DNA of 62,121 nt. Origin: Bacillota bacterium. Lineage in GTDB: Bacteria; Bacillota; Clostridia; Peptostreptococcales; Acidaminobacteraceae. Under the pieces are notes generated by a model. The model was not told the origin of the DNA. It saw only the letters and a program-made list of their open reading frames with translations, and did no database searches. A program made the position numbers and the translations under genes. Of this stretch, positions 32,970-41,594 are shown one piece after another (position 1 is the stretch's first letter; the number at the start of each line of letters is the position of its first letter). The stretch is taken from positions 1-62,121 of the forward strand of contig JAOARG010000016.1 in assembly GCA_025210655.1 (NCBI GenBank), written 5' to 3'.

Positions 32970-33767
32970 CTATTTTAAAATAATTATTGGAATATGGGGT
33001 CTATTGTGAATTCTAACTGGTATTACACTGTTACCCAGTCCTCTGGATATTATTAATTTTTCATTGTTTTCTAGTTCATATAGTCCTGAAGTATATTTTG
33101 TAAATAGTTTTCTTTCAGGTGATAAGATGCCTTGATTAATAAATGGTATCCTCACCTGTCCACCATGGTTATGTCCTGCTAGAATTAGTGATATATCCAT
33201 ATTGTCATACTTGTATTCATTTGGTCTGTGTATCATTAATATCTTAGGTATATTTCTATTTTTTATTTTTTCGGGTATTCCTTCACTTGTGAAGCTATAT
33301 CCATCTTTGACTCCAATAAGAAATATATCTTGGTCTTTTATCCTTACTACTTCTCCACTGTTTTCAAGTATAATATTATTACTCTCTGTCATTATCTTAT
33401 ACCACAATTCTCTGTTTCTATTCCATCTATCATGATTGCCTGATATGCCGTAGGTTGGGGCAATTTCTGAAAGTCCCTTTGCAAAAACACCTAGTTGACT
33501 GTTTGCTATATCGCATGAACTATCAACTATGTCTCCTGTTGTAAGTATCAAGTCAGGTTTAATGTCTCTTAACTTTTCTAGTATACTATCTATACTTGGT
33601 CCATTTCTAGGTATGTGTACATCGGAGATATGGGCTATTATTATTTCATTACTTATCTCATCTTCATCAATCTCTATTTTTTCTATTTCTATTATATTAT
33701 TCTGTGTCCACAAATACAGGGCTATTAGGACTATGACTATTATATAGTTTCTAATCTTTTTAAGCAT
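32970..33767 (-). CDS. Membrane-anchored metallophosphoesterase, YkuE-like
   Basis: 265 aa from ATG 33767 (MLKKIRNYI), with GGAGG 5 nt upstream. One N-terminal membrane anchor covers about 5-22 (IIVIVLIALYLW). Calcineurin-like metal motifs are in order: AHISDVHIPRNG, ILTTGDIVDSS, ISGNHDRWN, LMIHRPNEY and LILAGHNHGGQ. The YkuE-type family hydrolyses phosphodiester or lipid phosphate bonds (UDP-DAG, lipid-linked substrates) at the outer membrane face or inside the cytosol. Topology here is not certain. It is followed by a terminator-like stem and the multi-hairpin element. Confidence 0.88.
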   Translation of the reverse strand: MLKKIRNYIIVIVLIALYLWTQNNIIEIEKIEIDEDEISNEIIIAHISDVHIPRNGPSIDSILEKLRDIKPDLILTTGDIVDSSCDIANSQLGVFAKGLSEIAPTYGISGNHDRWNRNRELWYKIMTESNNIILENSGEVVRIKDQDIFLIGVKDGYSFTSEGIPEKIKNRNIPKILMIHRPNEYKYDNMDISLILAGHNHGGQVRIPFINQGILSPERKLFTKYTSGLYELENNEKLIISRGLGNSVIPVRIHNRPHIPIIILK

Positions 33768-33846
33768 GCAAACCTCCAAATTTATCTTACTAACCTATAA
33801 TAGCACATAAATATAGAGATTGCTTCTGTTTTGAAACAATCTCCAC

Positions 33847-35859
33847 TTACTGCTCTGTAAATAATACAACAACAAATGCATCTTCATATTCATCGTATTT
33901 TAATGTACCTTCTAAGGATCTTGATATAAGTTGGAAATTTTGGTATAGTTCAAATCCTGTCATATTTTGAGTGAAACGGGATATTGAAAATGGATCAAAT
34001 AATGTCTCTATCTCTTCTTTTGAAATTGCTTTTCCATCATCCCAATATTTTAATAGAAATTTATTTCCTTCCAGGGATGTTTTAATATATATGTTTCCAC
34101 CTGAGCTATTTTTAAAGTTTTGATATATTGAGAATTTAATAAAGTTCATCATTATTATAGAAAATATTTTTGAATGACTATACATGAATATTTCTTCATT
34201 TTTTTTAAAATTGACACTTATTCCAATATCATTCAACTGCTCTTTCATCATTCCTATGACGGATACAAATATATCATTTACATCAAATCTATGCATTTCC
34301 TTATCTATAAAGCCGAGTTCTATATTCTTAAGGGACTTTATCAGTTCATGGGCATTTTCTATATTCATTAGACAGGCTGAGGATAATTTTTCACTCTTGT
34401 CAATGAAATTAAGAAACTTGCTTTTTGTAAGTACATCTTTTTCTAAAAGTTTTTTAGTGCTATTTATTTCTTTAATCATAGAACTTAAAGACACTATTGC
34501 ATTGCCCACTGGTCCTCCCAATCTATGGGACATACCTGAAAACATGGACTCCATACTTTCATAAGTTTTCACATCAATTAACTCTTCTCTGGCATTTTCA
34601 AGGACCTCAAGGGTTGCTATTAGCTCTTGGTTTATTGCTGTTAGCTCTTCTGTCCTAATACTTACTTTGGTATCCAATTCAGTGTTTTGATTTTCTATTT
34701 TGGAATAGGCATCCTTAAGCATTGTCTTCATCTTTAAGAATGAGTTTGATAAGATACCTATCTCATCGTTCATAAGAAGGAGAGACTGTGGTAAACTTTC
34801 ATCTTCTATCTGATTCCCTATACTAAGTACTTCTTCCGTAAGTAGTTCTATAGGTCTTGATATGCTTCTGCCACTTCTCCATGCAATAACTAAACTTATA
34901 ATAAGGAAAATAAGGAGTGCTGTTACTAAGTTGGTAAGGAGAATATAAAGATCTTCATATATGATATCCTCCTCTATATAGGAAAGAAGATACCATCCAC
35001 TTATTAGTCTATTGAATGATAGGACCATTTTCTCATCTTTACCATTTATATATTCAATAACCCCATTGTCCTTATCTTTAATTTTTTCAAATGAGTTCTC
35101 TAAATCTACGTCATATTCTTCCTTACTTCCTAGCAAATCCATAGAAGCTGAATGTAAAAGTATTTTTCCATCTTCATTCACTATGGCGGAAACAGACTCA
35201 GTATTGATCTCAGCCTTCCTAATTTCCTCCATAATATCCTCAAGAATAAAATCCGAACCAGTAACTCCTATAAGTACATCATCAAGGTATATTGCTTTTG
35301 AGTAAGTTACAAAATGGTGGGAATACAAGATTGTTGATTTATAGGGCTCCGACCACACACCTTTTTTATGTTTTATAGGACCATAATACCAGTATTTACT
35401 TTCTAAATCTCCATCATAGTAGTCAATACCCATCTCAGGAAGTCTATCAAGGACTCCATCCATATTATAATCTAGAAACCATATATCATGGGGTTCACCA
35501 CTTAACTCATGATTGAAGAATATATAAAAGTCTCCATGGATAAGGGCATAGTTCCTTACTATGGGTACAAGCTGATTTATATAGTTTTCAAAATATCCCT
35601 CTTCATTTACCTTACTAAGATCTATAGTATCCTTGATTATTGCTTCGAAGGAGTTTGTAAGAACCGTTTTACTTAAAAAATCTTCATTAAACTTACTAGC
35701 AAATATTTCTGTCCCGTGTATCAAATCATTTTGTTTCTTCTCTTTTACTACAGATATAGTAAAGACAGTTAATAATGTCCCCAGTACCAAAATAGTAGCT
35801 AATACAGAAATCATATTTAATTTTATTATTTTATTTCTAATACGATTTCTTTTAAGCAC
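33847..35859 (-). CDS. Cache-HAMP sensor with degenerate histidine kinase core
   Basis: 670 aa from GTG 35859, with AAGGAG 8 nt upstream. TM1 covers about 13-35. A large extracytoplasmic dCache domain follows, to about 300, with the Asp-rich loop DYNMDGVLDRLPE, which resembles a calcium-binding loop. TM2 is near 305-325 (NLVTALLIFLIISLVIA), then HAMP and a coiled coil (LDTKVSIRTEELTAINQEL). A DHp-like helix has GMSHRLGGPVGNAI, keeping a His. The ATPase domain is worn: WDDGKAISKEEIETLFDPF has lost the DxGxG form, and the G2 box is absent. It may signal without phosphorylation. It lies directly after a paralogue with which it overlaps at the ribosome site. Confidence 0.8.
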   Translation of the reverse strand: MLKRNRIRNKIIKLNMISVLATILVLGTLLTVFTISVVKEKKQNDLIHGTEIFASKFNEDFLSKTVLTNSFEAIIKDTIDLSKVNEEGYFENYINQLVPIVRNYALIHGDFYIFFNHELSGEPHDIWFLDYNMDGVLDRLPEMGIDYYDGDLESKYWYYGPIKHKKGVWSEPYKSTILYSHHFVTYSKAIYLDDVLIGVTGSDFILEDIMEEIRKAEINTESVSAIVNEDGKILLHSASMDLLGSKEEYDVDLENSFEKIKDKDNGVIEYINGKDEKMVLSFNRLISGWYLLSYIEEDIIYEDLYILLTNLVTALLIFLIISLVIAWRSGRSISRPIELLTEEVLSIGNQIEDESLPQSLLLMNDEIGILSNSFLKMKTMLKDAYSKIENQNTELDTKVSIRTEELTAINQELIATLEVLENAREELIDVKTYESMESMFSGMSHRLGGPVGNAIVSLSSMIKEINSTKKLLEKDVLTKSKFLNFIDKSEKLSSACLMNIENAHELIKSLKNIELGFIDKEMHRFDVNDIFVSVIGMMKEQLNDIGISVNFKKNEEIFMYSHSKIFSIIMMNFIKFSIYQNFKNSSGGNIYIKTSLEGNKFLLKYWDDGKAISKEEIETLFDPFSISRFTQNMTGFELYQNFQLISRSLEGTLKYDEYEDAFVVVLFTEQ

Positions 35860-35864
35860 TATTC

Positions 35865-37436
35865 TCACTCCTTCCCATTCTCCTCTTCATACTTTTCCAT
35901 ATCTTTTCTTTTTAATATCTCTATCTTTTCATTTATTTTATACAAATGTTCAAATGTGTCTTCTGAAAGAACTTCTATCTCTTCCATAAACTCTAGAAAA
36001 TTGGATTTGGTTAATTTGTTATTATAAAGGACTAATTTTGTAGTCCTTACTTCTTTTGAGACTTGTCCCATTAACTCCTTAGAAATAATTATAGGGTTAT
36101 TTAAATCCTTGGATAATCCAGTGACCATAGTATTAAGGTTTTTCATTTTCTTACTATTCACTATCTCTTCCCTAGTTCTATCAAGCTCATTTAAAGTATC
36201 CATAAGCTCGTTATTGGCATTTGTAAGCTCCCTTGTTCTTTCCATAACCTTATCGTCCAGTTCCCTATTATACTGTTCAATTGTCTCAAAGGAGTTCTTA
36301 AGCTTAAATCTCATATTGTCTACTTCTTTAACAAGTTCACCTATCTCATCAGAACTACTTACAATTTGATCTGAAAATGAATCTGAATAATTTCCTTCAC
36401 CAATTTCTAGAACATTTTTTGTAAGTATTTCTATAGGTTCAATTAGTTTTTTGCTATATTTTATAATATATGCAAGGGATATAAGTAACACTACTATTGT
36501 TATTAAAACCATCCTTGCAAGAAATCCATAAAACTCACCAAAAACATCTGATTTTGCAACAGTGGAAACTAAATACCAATCATTTTTCAACTGATAATAT
36601 GATATAAAATTCTTTCTATTTTCAACAACACCAGTTACCCTAAATCCACTTATTTCACTTGAAAGACCTTTAAAGGACTCATCATCAACAGTACTCAAAG
36701 TATCTTTATACTGATACTCGGGATGTACTACAAACTGTCCCTTATCACTTACTATAGAAAAATAACCGTCTTTATATATCTTCAGATCTTTTAATTCATC
36801 TTGTAATAGCCTTACTACGAAATCTGATCCTATTATCCCTATGAACTCGTCATCTACATATACTGGCATGGAGAAAGTAAAATATGAATCATCTAATCCT
36901 ATATTTGATGAAAATGGATTGGACCAAATACCTGCCCTTTCATTTATTGCTCCATAAAACCAAGGTTTCTTGTCCTCATCTCCATCGTAAAAATCCATGG
37001 TTACCTCAGGCATTCTTTCTGGGTCACCATCTTTATCCCTATCAAAATACCATATATCATGGGCCATAATATCCAGTTCTGGATTAAAATAAACATATAC
37101 ATTATCATTAAGTACATTCATATCATATACTATAGGGGCCAAACTATTCTTATAACCCCTAATATAGTCACTATTTTCTCTATAAACATCTATCTCATAG
37201 GATTCCCTAATATATATAGCTAATGATCTAACAAGATTTTCCCTAGCAGTCATACGTGCATTGAAAGCATAGCCATGTTCCAATGTCATGTCATTTAGGT
37301 TTTCTAATGCATCCTTTTCAATGACATTAAAGGAGTAACGTATTCCTACTATACCAAGTGTAAAAATCAAAAGAAGTATGAGAAATATGTTTGTTAGGAT
37401 TAATTTGTGACGTATATTTAAGTTATTGAAAAACAT
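35865..37436 (-). CDS. Cache-HAMP sensor lacking the ATPase domain
   Basis: 523 aa. TM1 spans about 13-32. The dCache domain extends to about 295, with the same Asp-rich loop as its neighbour (DRDKDGDPERMPE, then DFYDGDED). TM2 is near 303-322 (MVLITIVVLLISLAYII), followed by HAMP and a long coiled coil (YNRELDDKVMERTRELTNA). A helix pair equivalent to DHp follows (GLSKDLNNPIIISKEL), with Lys-Asp where the neighbour has His-Arg. The protein then stops, so no kinase domain is present. It could form heterodimers with the longer paralogue encoded just downstream. No response regulator lies next to the pair. The Cache ligand is unknown. Confidence 0.8.
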   Translation of the reverse strand: MFFNNLNIRHKLILTNIFLILLLIFTLGIVGIRYSFNVIEKDALENLNDMTLEHGYAFNARMTARENLVRSLAIYIRESYEIDVYRENSDYIRGYKNSLAPIVYDMNVLNDNVYVYFNPELDIMAHDIWYFDRDKDGDPERMPEVTMDFYDGDEDKKPWFYGAINERAGIWSNPFSSNIGLDDSYFTFSMPVYVDDEFIGIIGSDFVVRLLQDELKDLKIYKDGYFSIVSDKGQFVVHPEYQYKDTLSTVDDESFKGLSSEISGFRVTGVVENRKNFISYYQLKNDWYLVSTVAKSDVFGEFYGFLARMVLITIVVLLISLAYIIKYSKKLIEPIEILTKNVLEIGEGNYSDSFSDQIVSSSDEIGELVKEVDNMRFKLKNSFETIEQYNRELDDKVMERTRELTNANNELMDTLNELDRTREEIVNSKKMKNLNTMVTGLSKDLNNPIIISKELMGQVSKEVRTTKLVLYNNKLTKSNFLEFMEEIEVLSEDTFEHLYKINEKIEILKRKDMEKYEEENGKE

Positions 37437-37588
37437 ATCCCATCCTCCTTATCTAAATCATTGATATAAATTTTCTTTCTTATTATATATACCTCTTTTT
37501 CTTATTATATACACATAAAGCTGCATAGTTCCATGGAAAAATTTGAATATATCTTTCAATTATGGTAAGGTGACTTGGGAGGCAAATT

Positions 37589-38146
37589 ATGAAAAATTTA
37601 CATATTTTATTTTTAACTTTACTTATCATCCTAACAGGATGTGGCAAATCAATTGATTTAACAAAAGCAGATGAACTAAAGGAAAGTTTGTACCCCACAG
37701 AGAGAAGTGTACAAATAAACGGAAAAGAATCTCTTAAATATTTTGTCCTTAAAAATGATGAAGGTGAACCTTTACCCGTAATTGTTCAGATAGACTTTAA
37801 AATCAAAGATGAACTTACTGATGATCTTCTCCTAAACAATTTAGAACACCTTGGAGTAAGATTCTTTGGAATAAACAATTTCGGAGAATCCAGTGAAATG
37901 GATAGAAGTAAATTTGAATACACCAAGGTATTTATGGGACTCCAATCAGGAACAAAAGAACTAACAGCCCATAAGTCAGAGGAAAGTGTCATTGCATACT
38001 TAAAAAAAGAATTTCCTGACAAAATAAAGATAAAAAGCGTGGATGATGATTACATAAGATATGAGATGACTGAAAACACATATACTAACTGTCTTATTGC
38101 TATTACTAGGGACCCTGAGGGGGTAATTAGACTGTTGGTTCAGTAG
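37589..38146 (+). CDS. Hypothetical lipoprotein
   Basis: 185 aa. The ATG lies 7 nt after GGGAGG. The signal (MKNLHILFLTLLIILTGC) has an LTGC lipobox, so it should be anchored outside the membrane. The mature part has no motif that I recognise. It is mixed alpha/beta with a hydrophobic core pattern and many Lys/Glu, rather like small clostridial lipoproteins of unknown function. It is divergent from the Cache sensors, with a 152-nt shared upstream region, and might be functionally linked to them. A large inverted-repeat region begins at its stop codon. Confidence 0.7.
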   Translation: MKNLHILFLTLLIILTGCGKSIDLTKADELKESLYPTERSVQINGKESLKYFVLKNDEGEPLPVIVQIDFKIKDELTDDLLLNNLEHLGVRFFGINNFGESSEMDRSKFEYTKVFMGLQSGTKELTAHKSEESVIAYLKKEFPDKIKIKSVDDDYIRYEMTENTYTNCLIAITRDPEGVIRLLVQ

Positions 38147-38468
38147 ATAGTAGTTAGTAGATAGTGCTTGGTTGGTGGTTGGTGGTTGGTGGTAGATAGG
38201 ATAGCTTTTTAAAATCTATTGACGATTTTAGGTCTGTTCTTCTTTGAAAGCTAAAGGGCTAAATCACTTCTGGATGAAAGTAAATCTATGATGTCAGAAG
38301 CCGATTTCTTATTGAGGAGATTTTGGTGTAGTTAGTGATTAGGTCTTAGTGGTTAGATCTAAAAAATCCCTATTAAGCCCATCGGGCAATAGGGATTTTT
38401 ATACTTTCTACCTACTAACTACTAACCACTAACTACTAACCACTAACTACTAACCACTAACTAGCAAA
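38147..38468. repeat. Large inverted-repeat region with 14-bp tandem units and central terminator
   Basis: The right arm (38411-38462) has almost four tandem copies of ACTAACTACTAACC. The left arm (38143-38200) carries the G-rich counterpart (TAGTTAGTAG, then GGTTGGTGG repeated). It can pair with the right arm as RNA, using G-U pairs where A became G. A bidirectional terminator (AAATCCCTATT / AATAGGGATTT, 38364-38398) sits inside. The region lies between converging genes. Confidence 0.7.
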
Positions 38469-39452
38469 TCAAAACAAATCCTTCTTAGGAAATAATCCAA
38501 ACAAACCGCCTGTATGAATAAATAAGATATTTTTACAGTCTTTGAAAGTTCCTTTTTTAATTTCATTAACTAGACCATACATTCCTTTACCTGTATATAC
38601 TGGGTCTAGTATGATTCCTTCTTTTCTTGCTAGGTCGTGGATAAACTCTATTTCTTCTGGTCTTGATAATGCATATCCTTCCCCAACATACCCATCAAGT
38701 ATATTGATTTCTTCTTTAGAATACTCAAGCTCAGCATCTATGTATTCTAGACTTTCCTTTAATACTGTGTCTACTTGATTTACGAAATATTCTTCGTCAT
38801 CGCATACGTTTACTCCGTATATTTTAGTCTTGTATCCTTTTATTTTTGATGCTAGGAATAGTCCAGCGTATGTTCCACCTGAACCTACTGATATTACTAT
38901 GGCATCGAAATTTACGCCAAGCTCTTCTTCTTGTTTTTTGATTTCATCCATTGCATTATAGTATCCAAATGTTCCTATTCCATTGGAAGCTCCTACAGGT
39001 ATTACATATCCCTTTTTGCCTTCTTTAGCTAGAGCTTCTTTGATTTCTTCCATGATTTCCATTCTTCTTTCACTAAAGTCATCACTGGAAGCAAATCTTA
39101 TATCCGCTCCTAAGACCTTATCTAGAAAATAGTTTCCGTCTACATCTGGAGTCTCATCACTTTTCAGTAGTAAGCATGAGTTAATACCTAGTCTTGCAGC
39201 TACTGCTGCTGTAGCTCTAGCGTGATTTGACTGGATACCACCACATGTGATTAATGTATCACAACCTTGATTTAAGGCTTCTTTTACCGCATACTCAAGT
39301 TTTCTTACCTTATTTCCAGACATCTCTGAGCCTGTTTGATCGTCTCTTTTAATATATATATTTGGTCCAGCTAACTCTTCAGACAGTCTTGATAACTTTT
39401 CTATCCTTGTTGGTAAATTTGCAAGATTGATTCTCTCAGGTATTTTAACCAT
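38469..39452 (-). CDS. dcyD: D-cysteine desulfhydrase / ACC deaminase family PLP enzyme
   Basis: 327 aa, beta-family PLP fold. The PLP lysine lies in GSEMSGNKVRKLEY. Other motifs are CGGIQSNHARATAAVAA and SVGSGGTYAGLFLASKIKG (phosphate loop). The family splits into D-cysteine desulfhydrase (sulfide plus pyruvate), ACC deaminase and L-cysteate lyase. The pattern and the C-S lyase context favour D-cysteine desulfhydrase, but residues that separate the groups were not checked by alignment. A terminator-like palindrome separates it from ridA upstream. RidA proteins remove the reactive enamine made by such PLP lyases, which fits well. Confidence 0.8.
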   Translation of the reverse strand: MVKIPERINLANLPTRIEKLSRLSEELAGPNIYIKRDDQTGSEMSGNKVRKLEYAVKEALNQGCDTLITCGGIQSNHARATAAVAARLGINSCLLLKSDETPDVDGNYFLDKVLGADIRFASSDDFSERRMEIMEEIKEALAKEGKKGYVIPVGASNGIGTFGYYNAMDEIKKQEEELGVNFDAIVISVGSGGTYAGLFLASKIKGYKTKIYGVNVCDDEEYFVNQVDTVLKESLEYIDAELEYSKEEINILDGYVGEGYALSRPEEIEFIHDLARKEGIILDPVYTGKGMYGLVNEIKKGTFKDCKNILFIHTGGLFGLFPKKDLF

Positions 39453-39477
39453 TACTATTTCCTCCTTAAATAAAAAC

Positions 39478-39504
39478 AGGGCGAAATCATAATGATTTCG
39501 CCCT
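39478..39504 (-). terminator. Palindrome between ridA and the desulfhydrase gene
   Basis: AGGGCGAAATCAT and ATGATTTCGCCCT form a 13-bp perfect stem with a one-base centre, then GTTTTTATTT on the minus strand. Probably a partial terminator or processing site inside the operon. Confidence 0.7.
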
Positions 39505-39517
39505 AGTCATTTACTAA

Positions 39518-39892
39518 TTATAAGTATGCAATTGCTTCTACTTCAAGACCAACGCCTAAAGGTAACTTAGCTACCTGTACACACGATCTAGCTGGGAAAT
39601 CGCTAGTGAAGTATTGTGCGTAAATTTCGTTGATAAGACCGAACTGCTCCATATCAGCGATAAATACTGTAGTTTTGAATACTTTGTCTAAAGTAGTTCC
39701 AGCTTCTGCTAAAACAGCCTTAACGTTCTCTAAAGCTTGCTTAGCTTGCTCTTGGATATCCTCTGGGAAAGTTCCAGTCTCTGGGTTTACAGGAATTTGA
39801 CCTGAAGTGTAAACCATGTTACCTACTAATACTGCTTGTGAGTATGGTCCGATAGCTCCTGGAGCCTTGTCTGTGCTTATGATTTTTTTCAT
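39518..39892 (-). CDS. ridA: RidA-family enamine/imine deaminase
   Basis: 124 aa, the usual length. Family signatures are APGAIGPYSQAV, GQIPVNPETG, VFKTTVFI and FPARSCVQVAKLPLG, where the Arg contacts the carboxylate of the substrate. It hydrolyses 2-aminoacrylate and related enamines produced by PLP enzymes, giving pyruvate and ammonia. It stands between the antiporter and the D-cysteine desulfhydrase, an enzyme that makes exactly such intermediates. An inverted repeat CGTTAG/CTAACG lies in its leader (about 39927-39948). Confidence 0.92.
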   Translation of the reverse strand: MKKIISTDKAPGAIGPYSQAVLVGNMVYTSGQIPVNPETGTFPEDIQEQAKQALENVKAVLAEAGTTLDKVFKTTVFIADMEQFGLINEIYAQYFTSDFPARSCVQVAKLPLGVGLEVEAIAYL

Positions 39893-40043
39893 TATTACAT
39901 CTCCTTAAAATATATTTATTTATAACGTTAGATTTTTGTTGCCTAACGATATTGACAAATTCATTCTATTATATTATAACAGTTTTTTAATAGTTTTGCT
40001 CGTATCTTTTTATAAACATATTGTAACAGTTTTCACAAATATA

Positions 40044-40064
40044 GGCTGCACCTAATGTGCAGCC
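40044..40064 (-). terminator. Terminator after nhaC
   Basis: GGCTGCAC and GTGCAGCC form an 8-bp GC-rich stem with a 5-nt loop, 13 nt past the antiporter stop. The following T-tract is poor, so read-through to ridA is possible. Confidence 0.7.
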
Positions 40065-40076
40065 ATATAATTTATA

Positions 40077-41507
40077 TTATCCGATAAATCCTACTATCAC
40101 ATACATGATAAATGCTAATCCTGCAGATACCAGGGCGTATGGTGTCTGGGTCTTAACATGATCAATATGGTCTGAGGCCGAGGCCATTGAAGCCAGTATT
40201 GTTGTATCTGAGATAGGCGAACAGTGATCACCCATGATACCACCTGAAACAACTGCTGCAACACTTGCATAAAGATTAGCATCCATTGCAACACACATTT
40301 GAATTGCGATAGGCATTAGGATTGCAAAAGTTCCCCAAGAAGTACCTGTAGAGAATGCCATTATACAACCAAGTACAAAGATGATTGCTGGTCCAAATGC
40401 TCCACTGATTCTTCCTTCTACTAAACTTGAAAGGTATTGACCTGTTCCAAGATCAGAAATCGAGTTTCCAATAGCAAAAGCAAAGATAAGTAGAGATGCA
40501 ACTGGAACCATACTACCAACACCACTATAGAAATAACCCATGTAGTCATTTAAAGACATAACTTTTTTACCAATGAAATATACACCTGAGAATACTAATG
40601 ACATTAGTACTGCCCAGAATACTGATGTAGAACCAGAACCATCCATTAGATTACCATTACCAGTAATATAAAGACCAACTGGCATCATTAGGATTAATAC
40701 AGCTAACGGAAGAATCATATGCTTCATAGAAGGCTTAACTCCATCCTTAACTGGAACATCTGTAGCATCAGCAGATACTAGTGGAACTGCTCCTGGTCTA
40801 AGTACCTGACCAGTAGTTCTAGCTCTTTCCTCAGCCTTTTTCATTGGACCCCAGTCTTTTTCAGTCATTATGTAGTAAAGAACTGAAATTACTGCGATTA
40901 TTGAATAAAACTGGAATGGAATACTCTTCATAAGTATTTCAACTGGATTACCAGAAATAATACCTGAACTTACTTGAACTCCAATAAGACCAATCAGTGT
41001 AGCTCCCCATCCGTTTAAAGGAATAAGGGCACAAACTGGAGCTGAAGTCGAGTCACAAATAAATGCTAGCTTTTCTCTTGATACCTTATAACTATCTGTT
41101 AAAGGTCTTGAAACAACACCTGATACCAGGATTGTGATTGAAGACTCGATAAAGATAACAATACCAGTGATATAAGCTAGTAACATTGCTCCTTTTCTGT
41201 TCTTAACAGTTTTTGTCTTTTCCGTAAGGTACTCAATAAAACCTGCCACACCACCAGATGCCTGAATTAATGTGATTATAGCTCCAACCATGAATGAGAA
41301 CAAGATAGTCTTTGTCATCCAACCTGAAGCAAATACATCAATGATTCTGTTAAGAGAACTGTTTAAAGCCCCAAAAAAGCTCCACTTAAACAAAATTAGT
41401 TCCGCCGCGAAAATCCCTGCAAACAGTGAAATAAAAACTTGCTTTGATTTAATAGCTAAGAAAATCGCAATTAGTGGTGGTAAAATACTCAATATACCAA
41501 ATTCCAT
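40077..41507 (-). CDS. nhaC: NhaC-family Na+/H+ antiporter or amino-acid antiporter
   Basis: 476 aa with about 11-12 membrane segments. Family motifs are AFSTGTSWGTFAILMPIAIQ and GGIMGDHCSPISDTTILASM, the strongly conserved HCSPISDTT block of NhaC proteins. Some members exchange malate/lactate or move amino acids rather than only Na+ for H+. Placed between a C-S lyase and a D-cysteine desulfhydrase, it might import the sulfur amino acid or export a product. The gene is probably in the sigma-54-driven operon headed by the MalY-like gene, 87 nt upstream. Confidence 0.9.
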   Translation of the reverse strand: MEFGILSILPPLIAIFLAIKSKQVFISLFAGIFAAELILFKWSFFGALNSSLNRIIDVFASGWMTKTILFSFMVGAIITLIQASGGVAGFIEYLTEKTKTVKNRKGAMLLAYITGIVIFIESSITILVSGVVSRPLTDSYKVSREKLAFICDSTSAPVCALIPLNGWGATLIGLIGVQVSSGIISGNPVEILMKSIPFQFYSIIAVISVLYYIMTEKDWGPMKKAEERARTTGQVLRPGAVPLVSADATDVPVKDGVKPSMKHMILPLAVLILMMPVGLYITGNGNLMDGSGSTSVFWAVLMSLVFSGVYFIGKKVMSLNDYMGYFYSGVGSMVPVASLLIFAFAIGNSISDLGTGQYLSSLVEGRISGAFGPAIIFVLGCIMAFSTGTSWGTFAILMPIAIQMCVAMDANLYASVAAVVSGGIMGDHCSPISDTTILASMASASDHIDHVKTQTPYALVSAGLAFIMYVIVGFIG

Positions 41508-41594
41508 ACAAAACTCCCCCTTTTATTCTTTGTTGGATCGTAATGATATTACTCTTTCTTACTAGATTCAATCCATATTCAGTTTGATGAATTA

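Noticed and set aside
38411..38462. 14-bp tandem repeats as a CRISPR array
   Set aside because: Units are contiguous without spacers and no cas genes are present.
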